The translations under genes were made by a program, and so were the position numbers. From Candidatus Aenigmatarchaeota archaeon (lineage in GTDB: Archaea; Aenigmatarchaeota; Aenigmatarchaeia; QMZP01; QMZT01): a stretch of 64,000 bases of DNA. Positions 43,901-58,900 of the stretch are shown here, in pieces; position 1 is the first letter of the stretch, and each line of letters starts with the position of its first letter. The DNA lies in contig JAFGCI010000002.1 in the NCBI GenBank assembly GCA_016932735.1, forward strand, positions 62,001 to 126,000. The letters run 5' to 3'. The notes under the pieces were generated by a model. That model made no database searches, was not told where the DNA came from, and was given only the letters and a program-made list of their open reading frames with translations.

Positions 43901-46900
43901 CCTGCAGAGAATGATCCATCCGCAACAGAATCACAATAATATCCGTTTTCTGCCGGGTCATCGCAAACTGCCGATTCAGTTCCAAATACCGATGATGAAG
44001 TTATTGATGCAGTGACATCAGATGCATAATCAGTATAACATGTTCCATGAGATGATCCGCCACAAACACCGTTTACAGAGTATCCGCCAGCAAGTGTATT
44101 TGAATCACACTCATCACCATAATCCGCTGCAGTATCAACACAACCATAAAGATAGTCAGATCCTTCATGACTTGCTTCTGTTTCATCACAGCTCCAACCA
44201 GTACCGGTTTGCAATGTACAGATACCGTCTGCATTATATGCATATGAACCATCATCTGAACACTGAACTCCATCATAAGTATCTGAACATGCTGATGCAC
44301 ATTCGCCGTCTATGCAAAGATTTGACGGGCAGTCGTTTCCGTATGTACAGTTTCCTTCTATCTGGATTCCGTATGGAGCAGTTCCTTCAAGCATCGTGAT
44401 TGTTCTTTTAAGAACATTGTCAAGATAGACGTTATATGTTTTACCCGTGTCAAGATTATCATCATTTGTCATATTGACTATTGCAATACCGTCTGAGTCT
44501 GTTAATCCGTAATTAAGAAGAGTGGATCCGTCTTTAATGGATATGTTTCTTCCTTCCATTGCAAGTCCGCCGCTCGTGACATTGAAGGGGAAGAATCTGT
44601 TAAGATTCGAACCAGAATCCCATGAATCTATTGGATCCGTGAAATTTACATAACCGTCAATTACCGGATATTCCGCAGAACCCAGCAAATGCAAATCGTC
44701 TACCATTGAATAAGGCTGTGTGAAGTTGACGACAGCATTATCGTATATTCTTGAATAGCTTGAAGAGGCTATAACTGAATTGATTATCTCGGATACACTA
44801 TCCTCGTATAAGATCATCCTGTATGTGACTGTCGAGTTAGCGAATCTCACTGTAGACGTATCATAGCTGTTCCATTGGTATACCGTACAGTTGTCTACTG
44901 TTATGTTGCCGGAGCCGTATGTCTGTATATAGAATAAATCAACATCGACGTTTGTGAAAGTGATATTGTTAGGCGATGAAGACTCGGATATCAGGGTTTT
45001 TGTTAAGGTTGATATAGGCGGGTTTATATCATCTACATAAGCGTTTGAACTTGATTGAACAGCATAATAATAAAACCTGTAAAGATCCGTATCGGTTATT
45101 GTGGAGTTATCATCATTATAGTTGTAATGATAGAAGTTTCCGATATCGCTGTTTGTCAGAGTCACTGTTCCCCCGACATTGTAGATTCCAATGCCATCGT
45201 TGTTTGTATCTACATTGCTCAGATTAAGAACAAAATTCCCGTTAGTTGATATTATGTCTTTAGTAATAGAACTTGAACTGTCATCTAGACTGTCTATTGT
45301 TATGACGTTTCCGCCTTCAACATAAATAAGTGGATAGCGTATTAAAGAATCGTATATCTCTGTTTTACTATTCTCTCTGATATAAGTATAATACACATCA
45401 GAGCCATTCTTTATTATAGTCTGCCCATAATCATCCGGTCTCAGCCTTCCATCATCGGTAAATGATGTATTATCAATAGTCGCATTGCCTCTTTGGTAAA
45501 TGTAATAATATGCGTCATCCCCTTCTTCTCCCATAGATGTTTCGTTTCCGGTTGTGAAATTTCCTCCTTCATATACAATGAAAGAATATGAATTGGAACT
45601 TGTTCCCATTGACATCCGGAATGTCACATTATCAAATATAAGATGCGCCCCGTCACTTACATTTACATCTCCGTTTAAGATGGTCACTTCCTGGTCACGG
45701 CACACGACAATGCCACTTATATCCCAGTCCCCGGAGCCGGGAGGACTGCATGCGTAGCATTCGTTATTCAGGCAGTGTTCACCTGATCCGCATTCTGAGT
45801 CTGTACTACAGTCATACCATGTGCCCGCGTTGCAGTAATCATTATCCCCGTCCGAATCAGCATCGTAAGTAACGTTGCCTGAATCAACGCAGATATCGTT
45901 GTCTGCGCATTTGTTTGATTGGTTGCAACACACTTCTGTGCTGTCATCTGAGCTGTCCATTGTCGAGTCAAATGTTGAGTATGTATAATATTCGTCACTA
46001 TCATCACCGCAGCATTCGTCTGTTATCTTGTCATCATATTCTCCTACACTGTCCTCTCCCGCAGTCGTCCATGGACCTGCAACACCTCCATAGGTTTCAC
46101 CATCACAACCTCCTTCAGGCATTCCTGAAACCCAGTAATCCGGATCTCTCCATTGCTGGTTATTGTCACATTTCAGTGTTCCGTAGCTTCCGCCAAAATC
46201 AACTTGTGCCCATATAGATGTACAGGAACCGTCATTCACACATTTTCCTGCTGCATCACAACACGCTTCATCTCCTGTGTCAGCTGGTATTCCAGGGCAG
46301 TCATTTCCAGTGCAGCCATTTCCGGTTACCGGTTGCTCGTAACTTGAATACTCGCCGGCGTCATCGCCACAGCAAAAACCATTCGATGCTGTTCCGTCAC
46401 CGCATGATACTCCATCGGTGCATCCGTTGCTGTCCGTTTCGATGTCTCCACCAGTATTTGTCATCCATGTAAATCCTCCGGTGGAAGCACACACACTTGA
46501 ATCAGCGTCCCTGTCATAACCCTGGCACGCCGGACTTGATGCAACAATACATTGACTGTATGCAGGACAGCCATAATATGAGGAACCACCTGCTTTGTTA
46601 TCATAGACATAGAGAGCATTCTGCTCGTCCGCAAATATATCTACAGAAGCACCTGTATCATATTCACATTTTGTATTTTCCTCGCCATCGTATAAAGTAT
46701 TGTATGGTGTATAACAGTGGTTATCGTCCGCGGAACCCGCACCATCGTTATCGCAATAGCCGGATGTACATGCATCATCTTCTTCTGTCTCAGTTCCTGC
46801 ATTTGTTACCCCCACACATGTTGAGCCGTCGGAAAGGTCTGACTGGCATAAAGCGCTTGAATTGCAGAAAAATCCTGAGTTGCAGTCAGAGTTTTGTGTG

Positions 46901-49900
46901 CATGTATTCACACACTGATTGCTACTGCAATAATATCCTGAACCGGTATCACATTCTGTGTCATCACAGCAATCTGAATATGCCCCGCCGTCAGTGCAGG
47001 AATTTCCCGAGCAAGTCGCCCTTATCCAGTCACCGGAGCAACATATTTTTGTCTCTCCGCTGAGTGTATCTGTTCCCCTGTTCGCAATGCAATCGCCTGT
47101 TGTGATGCTTGCAGGTGCACCCACCTCCAAATCAAGGCAGCCACTACTTAGGCAATTCACGTTAGTTGCAGAATCGCATGCAAGGTTTGTGCTTGTATTA
47201 TAATCTGCAAACGTATTGTCATCTACATAAACATCGTTGTCTTCGCAGAGATCCTCGCAGCCGTCACAGCTTCCATAACTGCAGCCGGTATCTGCGTTAG
47301 TGTCTGCATATCCATCAGCGCAGTCTACATAATTACATAAGCTACTCGTACATGTCGGGTCTGTACCGTCAACGTTTGACAGTGCTTCGCAGTCATTGCT
47401 GCAGCCACCACACGCATTATCAGATTGTGTAGTATCAATACAGTATCCCCAACTTGCAAATATTCCATTAGCACAGTATGTCGTTCCTGAATAGCATGAC
47501 GCCTGACAATCAGAATCGGCTGTATCGCCGGATCCCCCGCAATTGTTCACTGCACCATCGTCACCGCAGGTAGGACCCGGTTCCACGCCACAGCCGCCGT
47601 TTGTGCTGCTGTGCATATTATAGTCGTTTGTAGAATATGCAGTACCATCATATGAGCATTCATCACCACAAACTCCTGTATCACAATCGCCATCGTTATC
47701 AGAATCGTCATTGCATGTTCCGCTCATACAAACGCCGGGACCGCAGTCATTTCCATATGTACAGGATTCGGCCGGGTCTCTTCTGCATTGACCTGTTGTC
47801 GCAGATGAATTTCCTGCACAAAGGGCGTTGTAGCCCGAATAACAGCTCATTGTATTTCCGGAGTCGGAGCACATTGCATCACTGTCGCTGTCAATGACAT
47901 ATGAATCGCCGCAGGCAACGCCTAAAGAAACTTGCGCATCACAGAATCCTGTGCTGTTGCAATAATATCCGGAGGAACAATCCGAATGAGCCGTGCATGC
48001 TAAAGTGCACTGGCAGCCTGAACTGCATTTTCCGTTGCAATCCGAATCGTCGTCGCAGTTGTCCGTTCCGTCATCGCCGTTGCAGCAGGAATATGTTGAA
48101 GACCAAGACTGAGCAACACAATTGCCTCCGGAATCTATGCACGCAGTCTCAGATGTATCCCTGTCGATTGATACACAAGTTGAATTGCACCATGTTCCTG
48201 AAGTCGGGCAATAGTCCTGTGCAGTTTGTTCATCACAGACAGATGAAGCACCGCACCCGGATTCGCATGTTCCGTCTGCTCCGGATGATGACGGGTGGTT
48301 GGTCTCTGTGTTGTTTGAATAACAAAGCCTGCATTTCTGGTCTGACTGGTCGCACCTGTACTTGTTTGTTCCGGCGACATCTCCTGCGCTCCATGAGGAG
48401 TCGCTGTTGTCGTCGCAATATTCGGTGTCGTCAGCGTCGCATACGACAGCCTCTGTTCCGCACTGATTCGGGTTATTGGATGGACCAGATGACCATTGTG
48501 TACAGCAATTGTTTGTGTCGGTTATGCAGATTCCGTTCGATGAATAAGATGTTCCGCCATTGGAGTCGCAAGTGTTCTTTTCCGGACAGTACTGGCAGTC
48601 GTTCTCGTAGTAGGTTCCGCCATAGCAGACTTCAGAGCCGTCGTAATCGCAGTCGTATGTAGCGCCGTCGTTGACCTGGACACAGACGCCGTTGGATGTC
48701 CCGTCAACACCGGGGTCGCAGTCATCAGGAGTCTGTGCATCCGCTGCAGAACATCCGCACGTATCTCCGGAATCTGTCAGCGACAGGCCGTCATTGTCGC
48801 TGTCTACTATACCATCCGAATCTGTGCATATCCAGAACGGTCCGTAATGGGCAGTGTCTGCATCGGCGTCCCAGTTTGCACCGTAGTCTACTGACAGAAT
48901 GTTGAAGTACCAGTTGCTTCCGTCGGATAATGATGTAGATGTCTTCGTCTGGACAGATTCCTCAACATCTTTCGTGTCTGTTGTAATATCGGTTGCCCCT
49001 GAAGTGAAAGATGTGTCGTAACCGTCAAGACCTGTTGTTACTGTTTCCGTCTCTATTTTATGCATCTCACAATTATCTATCCAAGTATTGCCTGCAGAAT
49101 TCTGGGTATAAGCGAGAAGCCTTATATTATCTCCCGGTGTTGAGGATGCTGTAAATATTACATGGGCGAGCGTCCAGTCATTGGTTCCTGTCAGTTCCGT
49201 ATAGTCAAGAGTTGTTCCATTCTGTTCTCTTGTCATTCTGAACTGACCTCCAGAAAGTTCTGTCTTTACCATACAGGTAAGTCGGTATGTTGCAGATGAT
49301 TCTAAATCAGTTCCTACTTTGAAATCTGCCCCATAGTATCTATAGCAGTCTGACCATGTACCGCATCCCGGACCATTGAACACATATTGCTGCAGAGATG
49401 ACGTTCCTGAATATTTTTCGGTTGTATTGAAATACTGGTATGTCCCGAAATTATTAGATACTCTATTTCCAGATAACCAATATCCCTGCTCGGTTCCTTT
49501 TTCATATTTTCCGTCATGAAGCATGTCATTCTCATTGCCTTCACTATCAAACGATTTCAAATAATAGAAATAATCATCACCTGTATCGGTTGCATCAGAC
49601 CATGTTGCATCAACTGTTGCATCGTTGGACCATGTACTAAGAGTATGGGAAGAAGATCCAAGTCCTGATGCTGCATCAGGTGCAGTGTAATCTTTTGCAT
49701 CGGAATCTGTGAAATTGTTATCATTTATCAATACAGTTACTTTGACATTATCAAATTCTCCTGCTGCACCTGCGCATCCTGCTCCGAGATATACTGAGCT
49801 TACAGGATCTATAGTACTTGAGTTTACATATTCCCACAGGAATTTATCCTGTGAATATGCTTTTATAGTTCCGTTAGTTGCTGAATATACAAACTTAACA

Positions 49901-52900
49901 TGATAGAAGTTGTTCGCCGTGAATCCTGCATTTACATTATGGAACCATGTTCCTTCTGCCCATATACCCACATTAGATGCTGAAGTTCTTGCAAGCCAGA
50001 AACCATCTACAAGGAAACCAACATAACCAGATGACTCATTTATATCGGCCTCAAGTATAAGATCTGAATATGTACCTCCCAAAGATGTGGAAACACTTCT
50101 TCCACAAGCGTCGGCTGAAATCGCCAGCTCTTCATCACTTACACTCCAAGTACCTGAATTTACTGTCCATGTCGGATCGCTTGTATAGTCATCATCACTG
50201 AAATCATCATAAATTCCGTCGACTGGATAGTAAGTTCCCGTCGATGTATCGGACCTGTATAAACCGTGTCTTATCAGACCTCCCTGCATGTCGTTTATTA
50301 TTTCTTCTTCTGAAAGAGTGTAATTATAGATGCGGACCTCGTCAATTAGACCGTCGAAATAGCGTCCTGTCGGTGACGTTCCACCGTCAGTAGCTCCTAT
50401 AACAACGTCATATGAATTGGATGTCACGTTCAGGTCAGTTCCTGTTCCTGAGCCCCGATAAACACCGTCGACATATATGTATACAGCCATAGCAGAGGCG
50501 TCCCATACGCCCGTAAGATAATGCCATTCGGTATCCCCAATGTTGTAATAAGTCGATGAACAGTCTCCGTACGGGTCGCCGTCGCAAACATAGAAATACA
50601 GATTTCCATTATTATTCCACATCTTCCATCCGTTTGTTCCGTAAGAGCCTGAATTTCCTGTTGCGGAAACAATGACCTCTCTGTATGCGGAAAGATTATC
50701 AAATTTAGCCCACACAGATACCGTGAAATTGTTAGACAGTGAATCCAAGTATGGTATATCGCCAATCCAGATGGCCTCGGAAGCCGCGTTGCCATCAAAA
50801 TTAAGCGCTCCTCCGTTTCCCGTATTTCCGTCTACCCAATCAGCGCTGTCAAAATTATACAGCGTGCCATCACTTCCCTGCGTGCTCCAGTCATCTGTTG
50901 ATGATGTCCCGGTTCCTTCTTCAAACGGCATGTATAACAGGAGTCCCGTCTCATTCTCTCCAAAGTCTGCATCAATCCTATTGTTAGCATCGTTCTGTGC
51001 AGTTAATGTGAGGTTCGGTGAAGCGGGTCCTGTTCTGTCTGCAGAAATGTTACATGTATTTGCTGACCATGAGCTGTAATGGCTCCCGCCGTCTGTCAGC
51101 CTGACCCTGTAGCAGGTATAATTATTCGCATTCAATGCATCGTCATTATATGAAGTCGAGGTTCCTGTATAGACCGTCGTGGTGTTTTCCCTCTGGACTT
51201 CGTAGTCGTACCCGCTCGGCTTTGTTCCTGACCATGCAGGTATCAATGCTCCTAGCTCTGAGTTCAATGCGTAAGTGGTGTTCACTGTTACTGAGTCCAT
51301 TGATGGTGTTGGAAGGGTCGTACAGTCGTTAGCAACGCAATAAAGGCCGGTTCCGCACTGGCTGTCTGTATTGCAGTCGTCCCACGTTCCTGAATTACAG
51401 TAATCGTTATCTCCATCAGAGTCGGCATCCCTTCCCGTATTTCCTGTATCGACGCATGTAGAATCATCGAGGCAGTCTGTCGCCGCGAGGCAGCAGCCGT
51501 CATCTGATGTCGATGACGAATATCCGTTATCCATTGTTGAGTTGGCTACTCTCGTTCTCCTGTTTTCAGTCCCGTCGTCACAACATGTTGTAGCTGATGT
51601 TTCGCCTCCAAGATTCCAGTAACTCGGGCTCGTTCCCTTTGTGCAATTGCATGTATTTTCATTCGAGTCGCCGTCGCTGAAGTAATAGCATGTAGAGTTT
51701 ATGTATCCGCTTGAGCCGTCGCATGCACTTGAAGTCTTTTCATCAGCTGAATCAGAGACAACTGAAGTTGCAGATTTCTCGCAGTATGAGGTCTCCTGTC
51801 CATCGAAATATGTGCTGTATGGAGTGAAGCACCAGTTGTCGTCTGAGGAACCGACTCCGTCGTTGTCGCAGTATCCGGAGGTGCATGCACCGTCCTGTTC
51901 AGAACCTGAAGATACGTATGTAGCCCCCACGCATGTTACGCCGTTTGATAATTTAGCCTGGCATTTTGCAGTCGAGTTGCAGAAGTATCCGGAATCGCAG
52001 TCAGAGTTCTGCGTGCACCCGCAGTCATAGTCCATCGAGTCTGTCAGCTTGTCGCAGTCGTTGTCATAGCCATCCGTGCAGTTCGTTTCAGATGGTATCG
52101 CACCTGAACTGTTCCATATCCAGCTTCCCGTATTTGTCCTGTAGCACGTCGAGTTGGAAGTCTCGTCCTCGTTCGTGACTAGGTCATAGAATCCTCTGCA
52201 GCTGTATGTTACGCTGCACGTGACAGACTGAACATTGCAGCATCCGGATGTTGAGCATGAAGATGTGCATGATGTCGCGTTGACCTCGGATTCTGCCATC
52301 GTTCCGTCTCCGCCGGAGTTGTCATCGTATGTATCACAATCGGTTGTTGTGAAGTCCCATCCGTCGGAGTCGGCTGCACAAAGGTCTGTTCCATCATGGT
52401 AGCAGTTGTCTGACGAAATATGATAACAGTAACCTGCTCCATTATTCCAGTTTGTGTAGGAATCACATGTAACTGCCGACGTGACGAGCTCTCCTGTCTC
52501 GCAGCTTGCTGCAGAACCGGATGCTGTACAACCTTCACTGTAATAGCACCTAGCAGAAGACGAACCACCTGAAGTGACGGTTCCGGCATCATAGCAAGTG
52601 TCCCTGTTGAAGTCTGCTCCTCCCGAATCTCCCCATCCGTATGTAGAATCGCAGGAGTCGCCAGATTGGTAATAACAATAATCTGTATCATCATCATAAC
52701 ACCAGTCGTCTGTTCCTGTCCTGCTTGAAGAGTCGCAGACGGACCATGTTACAGCGCCATAAATTGTTGTATCTGCCGAACATGAGCTGTAACAGCAGCT
52801 TGTCGTGGAATACGAGCCTAATGCAATTTCATCGCAGGCTGATACTGCACCGCAGACTTCTTCGCAGTTACCGTCATCACCGAGGTTGTTTGCATCATCG

Positions 52901-55900
52901 CATGCGTCACAGTCTGTATCATCATCATCGCATCTCTGTGTTCCGGGACTCCATGACCCATCGGAAACGTCATCGCAGTAGTATCCGTTGTAGCCAGATC
53001 CGCAGACGGTTGCTTCAATACTTGATGTTGTACCGTTTGATGGAGAGCTTGCATCGTTGTTCGGATCGGATGCCCATGCAGTCAGACATATCTGATGAAG
53101 ATCGTTTCCGCCTCCACCACAAACGCCTTCTACTATATAACCTATTCCGCTGGTTCCAATGTCATCGTCGCATGGGTCGGCAAATGCTGCCAGAGCGCAG
53201 TCATCGACAAGCTGGGGAACAGAAGTTTCATTAGCAACTTCATCTGTATCACAATAGTATACAGAATCGTTGTATACACAAACTCCGCCTGAAGTTCCGT
53301 CATAAGCCGATGAGCCATCAGAACATTTGTTTACTGCCGATGTATAGCCACTGCAGCTTGCCCTGCAAGTCCCTTCTATACAAAGACCTGATACACAGTC
53401 ATCGCCCGCAGAGCATCCAAAACAGCTTGTCGGGATATTATCCGTCCATGTATTTGTTGATGTATCGCAGTAATTGTCTCCAACATAATCACAGTTTACT
53501 GATTCTGTATCGACTGAACCTGTCATTGATACCTGTGAACCACAGTCATAGAGCTGACCGTTCTCACAAAGTACGGATGATGATTCTCCGTCATCGGCTA
53601 AGACTGCCGAATTATAACAACAAGATCTTCCGGCACCCGAAGACTGTTCAAAATCTTCACCGGAATCATCACCACAGCAGTCGGAATATGTTCCGGTTCC
53701 GTCAGTTAGCCACGTACCACTTACTGCAGTGCATGCAGTTGATGACGAGTCTGCTGTGATCCATGTTCCGCTGGAGCAGTATTCAAGATCGGCTCCGTCA
53801 CCGCCGCCAGTGTTTCTTGTGCTTGCTGTATTATAGCAGCCAGAGTTGGTTGTATCAGGATCGCCGCTCACTGTATTTCCCTGATTTGGTGCATCATCGA
53901 CACAATCTGTTGAGGCATCACAACACCAGTAGGAATCGCTTCCATCTGTCGCACCGGTCTCATTTCTTCTCCATCCAAACTGCCATTCCCTTATATAATC
54001 TCCGGAAGAATACAGCCACAATTGCATGAAACCGTCTGATGCTCCTAATATATTTTTTCCAACAGTGGTTCCGTATGTTCCTGAACCGAAATTAATCCAG
54101 ACCCAGTTGGTTGAACATGTGGTGCTTGTAACGAAACCTTGCCCCATGTCGCCTATGGTTCCTCTGGTGCCTGCCCCGTTCCTGTATTGTATATCCGGAG
54201 AGTAATCAGCCCCCCCGCATGGGTCAAAGTTATAAACAAAGCAAAGGTCCGTCTCTGATGTTGTATAATTATATTGTGCTGTTACGGGGCTGTCTCCGCT
54301 GAACTGCCACCAGTTTTCATCAGCCGCGTATGAAAGAGCCCTGTTATATTTTATAGTTAGATTGAAGCTGTCGGTAGCTGAAGCTTCTGTTCCCCTGTTA
54401 AATGTCTTTGCCGGCTCGCATCTGTACTGGGTTCCCATATAGACGTTTCCTGATTCAATATCCCCGTCTCCGGTTGGCGAGTTTATTGCATTGCCGTCGG
54501 CGGTGTATAACTGGCAGAAGTCGTCATCGGCTGCAGTGCATTCACTATGGGCATCGCAGCATCCGCCATTGGTTCCGTCCCTGCAGGACTGGTATGTAGA
54601 ACAATCCGCCGCTGTGCATGTGGTGCATGTTCCTGATGAGCAGTACTGGCCATTTGAACAGTCGCTTACACCCCAGTCACCGGATGTGCAAAGCCATCTT
54701 GTGCCGTCTTCGTCATTATCGCCTGTTTCATAACAGTCCGGGCCGGCGCTTCCTGTTGTATATGCGGCTGCATTGTGGGCGCATGAAGTTGATGATGTTA
54801 TGCACCAGCACTGGTCACCGGAATCACAGTTCCCGTCCTGGTTACCACTATCATAGTCATCTCTACAGTATCCGGATGAACAGACTCCATCAGATTCAGA
54901 AGAACTGTCAGATTGAGTTATTGTAAAGTCGCATGTCCCGCTCTGTGATTTCTGGGCTGTACATGTTCCGCCAGTCGCGCAGTAATAACCGGATGGGCAG
55001 TCCGAGTTCTGGCTGCACGAATTTATGCAGTCGTTTGATGAACAGTAATAGCCTGTGGGACAGTGTGCATCTGAATTGCAGTCCACCCAAACTCCGCTGT
55101 TACAGTAATCGGAATCCCCATCGTTGTCAAGGTCGAACGTCGAGCCGCTTGTTTTGATGCAGTCTGCCGGCGTGCAGTCATTCATGTTGTCGTCGTAGTC
55201 ATGATCTACGAGGCACGAACCGGCAACAACGCAAATATCCACTCCATCTGTCGCTCCTCCGGTGCATATCGCCCCTGTCGATGAGTCGCACATCCCTGTG
55301 CTCACGAAAGTTGTTGCATAGTTTGTGTCCTGTACGCATCTGTTGCTACTGCATCCTGCGTTGTTATCACACTCCGGGTATCCGTCCTTTCTTGTGTAAT
55401 GGCAATCATTCGAGGTGCATGCTTCATCGCAATCTGTTGTGCTTGCGCATGCATTACTGGATTCACTGTATGCATACTCTCCAGCAGGATCGCAGTCCCC
55501 TGTGTCATAACAATCATACCATGTTCCCGACAGGCAATATTCGTCGTCTCCGTTGCTGTCGGCGTCATGCGCATGCGTTCCAGTGTCGTAGCATGTGCTT
55601 GAGTCCACGCAGTCTGTGCTTGCAGAACAGCACGCGTCATCTCCCGAATCTGTTGTGCATGAATAAGGATTCGGGCTTATGCTTCCGTCGGTGTTGTCGC
55701 ATACCTTTGTTCTTCTGTTCTCGCTTCCGTCGTCCTCACAGCATGCAGTCGAGGCCGTTTCACCGCCTATCGACCAGTATCCGGTTCCCTGGCATGCCTC
55801 GCACCAATCCTGATCATCGTCAGGGTCGAATGTCGTTGTTGATGTGTTTGATACCGAGTGTATGTTTGTATAAGTGCTGTCAACGGCGGTGCAATAGACA

Positions 55901-58900
55901 ATGTTGGATGTGCCGTCGCATGACGGGCTGTTTATGTTGCATGTCTGTTCTGCCGCAGCCCCGCCGGTATACTGGCAATAGTCTCCTGAAGTGTCCGGAG
56001 TCGCGTCATTGAGTTCGCATGTTACCTGTATGTCTCTTGTGTGATATGAACAATACCTGACATCAAATCCTGGAGTTAGCGTATTAGTCGAATTCGTCAG
56101 GGTTTCGTTTTCCAGATATATCTCGTCTATCCATGTGACTCCTAAAACGGCTGAATTTCCTAACGTTTCGTAGTATTCCCTGAATTCCTGAAGGAGCTGC
56201 GTGTATCCGCAGAAGCCTTGAGTATCCACTGAAGCCGTGTATTGATTATTGCTTGTGAATGCATAATTGCTTTCCAAAACGCTGTCTGGGATAACCGTTG
56301 TATAAGTGTCAGGTATTGGGTTATAGCCGTACCAGAAGTTAGCGGCGCCTTCATTTTCATATGTTATCTGTTCGCTTTCATTGCCGAAGCTGTAATCCCC
56401 CAGACATCTCATGTAAAAATAGAAGTCGTCGTCGTCGTCTCCGGCGCCGTTCAGGTAGTTCTCTATCGACAATGTGCCGCCATAACCTCCTGTGACTGTG
56501 AATTTAGTGCAGCTTTCACCTATCGAACAAGGCGTTGTCGTCCATGAAGTTCCTGAACAGTAAACCGTCTTGTCTGCCAAATCCACGGAGCTGTAAGTTC
56601 CGCATTGCTGGTGATAAAATGCAGAATTATCTGATGCAGAATAAACTCTGTCCCTTAATCCACATGATGTTGGGAATGTTACCGTTAAATTCACATAATC
56701 TGTTCCCGAGTCTATATCCTGATAAACATAATGAAGCATCCAAGTTGCATCCCAGGAGCTATGCGGCCTTATTACCGTTGATGAGCCGGAATCAGAAGAT
56801 GCCGCATGATAATAACTAAGTGGATATATCTTTGACTGGCTTTCCAATATATTATTCTGCGGGTAGCTTGTATCATACCTGTCCGTTACGGTTCCTGTAT
56901 ATGTTACAATGTCTCCTGTCTGTATTCCGGACATGCTTGTTATATTGTCGGTTATGTCTTCGTATTCGTTTATTACAATAGTGCATTCGCTAGTCGTGTT
57001 AAGTCCTGCTGTGGTAGTGTAATTTATACAAACTTCTGTTTTTGTCCCAAGATTTATTCCCTGAGTATCCTCATAATAAGTCCTTAAGTAGTTACCATTG
57101 TTATATGGGGCCCGGGAATATATTATAAGCGGATTTGACCCCGAAACACAATCCCTGTAAGAATCATCATAATAGTTTGTTGCAGATGTGGGCTCCAAGT
57201 CGCCGTAATCTTTAATTATGCCGTCGGAGCATGTTCCGAATGATGCTGCACTGCATCCGGTAAATGCGTCGTCGTCTGTACAGTATTTCACCCTGAAATC
57301 TCCCACGCCGTTGGTTGCAGGGGTTGTTATCTGGGCGACGTTTGCATGCGTTGTTGCATCCATGTAATAAAGCGTTGTATCAATATACATGGGCCAGTCC
57401 CTGTAGTGCGAAGGATGGCCATCATAAATATATGCTGCAACCTGTGCCGTAATGTTTACTTCAACAACTTGGCTGCTATAACAGCCTTCATTCCTTCCGT
57501 CAGAATCCAAATCTCCTCTGGTGTCTGAACAGCTGAGTGAGCAGCTGCTTGATTCATCGTAATCTCCCCATTCATCAGTGTCGCAGTCTGTTCCTCCATT
57601 TACCCTGTCGTCTCCGGAAGTGCCGCATTTGTCTGCAGGGCATGATACGCAATCATTGCCGCTACAGTATTCGCCTGCTCCGCATTGATCAGATGTGCTG
57701 CAGTCGTACCAAGTTCCGGACAGGCAGTAATCATTATCCCCGTCAGAGTCGGCATCGTAAGTAACGTTTCCTGTCGGAACGCACGTCGAGCCGTCGCCGG
57801 ATACGCAGTCTGTTGATGTATCGCAGCAGGCATCGTCAGATGATGTGCAGTCGCCGCTATCAGGGAAGCTTGAATGAGCTGTGCAGTATTTGTAGTTCTC
57901 CCCGTTGTCATCACCGCAGCAGCCGCACTGGCCTTTCGAAGTATACTCACCGAATGAAGAGGACTCTCCAGAGTATGTCCCGCCCTGGCTGTCAAGACAG
58001 TTTGCGTTGTCAGGTGAGCTTCTTGTATATGGCTTCCCGCAGATTGCTCCCGTTGTGTTGGAGCACCATGTATTCATGTATCCTGACTGGTCGCATTCCA
58101 ACCATTTTCCAACTCCTGCACTGTTATAGCAAACAGACTTGTTGTCGTTGCCTCCCGAGTTCAGGTTCCCGTATTGTGCATACCCCTGTGATGATGTAGA
58201 TGTATAACAATACTCGTTTGCGACGCAATCCGACGCTGCATTACAGCAGGCGTTCTGATTGTCATCAAATGCTATTGGAGAACTATATGTCTCTTCCGTG
58301 TTATAGTTCTCATTAACATCGTCTCCGCAGCAGAATCCATTCGACGCTGTTCCGTCACCGCATGATACTCCATCGGTGCATCCGGTGCTGTCTGTTTCGA
58401 TGTCTCCTGTAGTTATTGTTGTCCATGTCCCGAAGGTACTGCAGACACCCGAAGTTGCATCACCGTCGTATGCAGCACAAGCAGGGCTTGATGCAACCAG
58501 ACAGCTTGAATACGCAGGACAACCATAATATGAGGAACCGCTTCCGGTGTTATCGTAACTATATGCAACCGATTGTTCATCAGAGAAAATGTCTACCTGT
58601 GCATCTCCAGTACTGTACTCACATTTGGTTGCTTCTTGCCCGTCATAGTAAGTGCTTGAAGGAGTAAAGCACCAGTTGTCGTCCGAGGAACCCACACCAT
58701 CGTTATCGCAGTATCCGGATGTGCATGCCCCGTCTTCTTCCGAACCTGTCCCTGCAAATGTTGCTCCGACACAGGTAGCTCCGTCTGATAGTTTTGTCTG
58801 GCATATAGAGCTTGAATTGCAGTAATAACCGGATGGGCAGTCCGAGTTCTGGCTGCACGAATTTATGCAGTCGTTTGATGAACAGTAATATCCGGATTGA

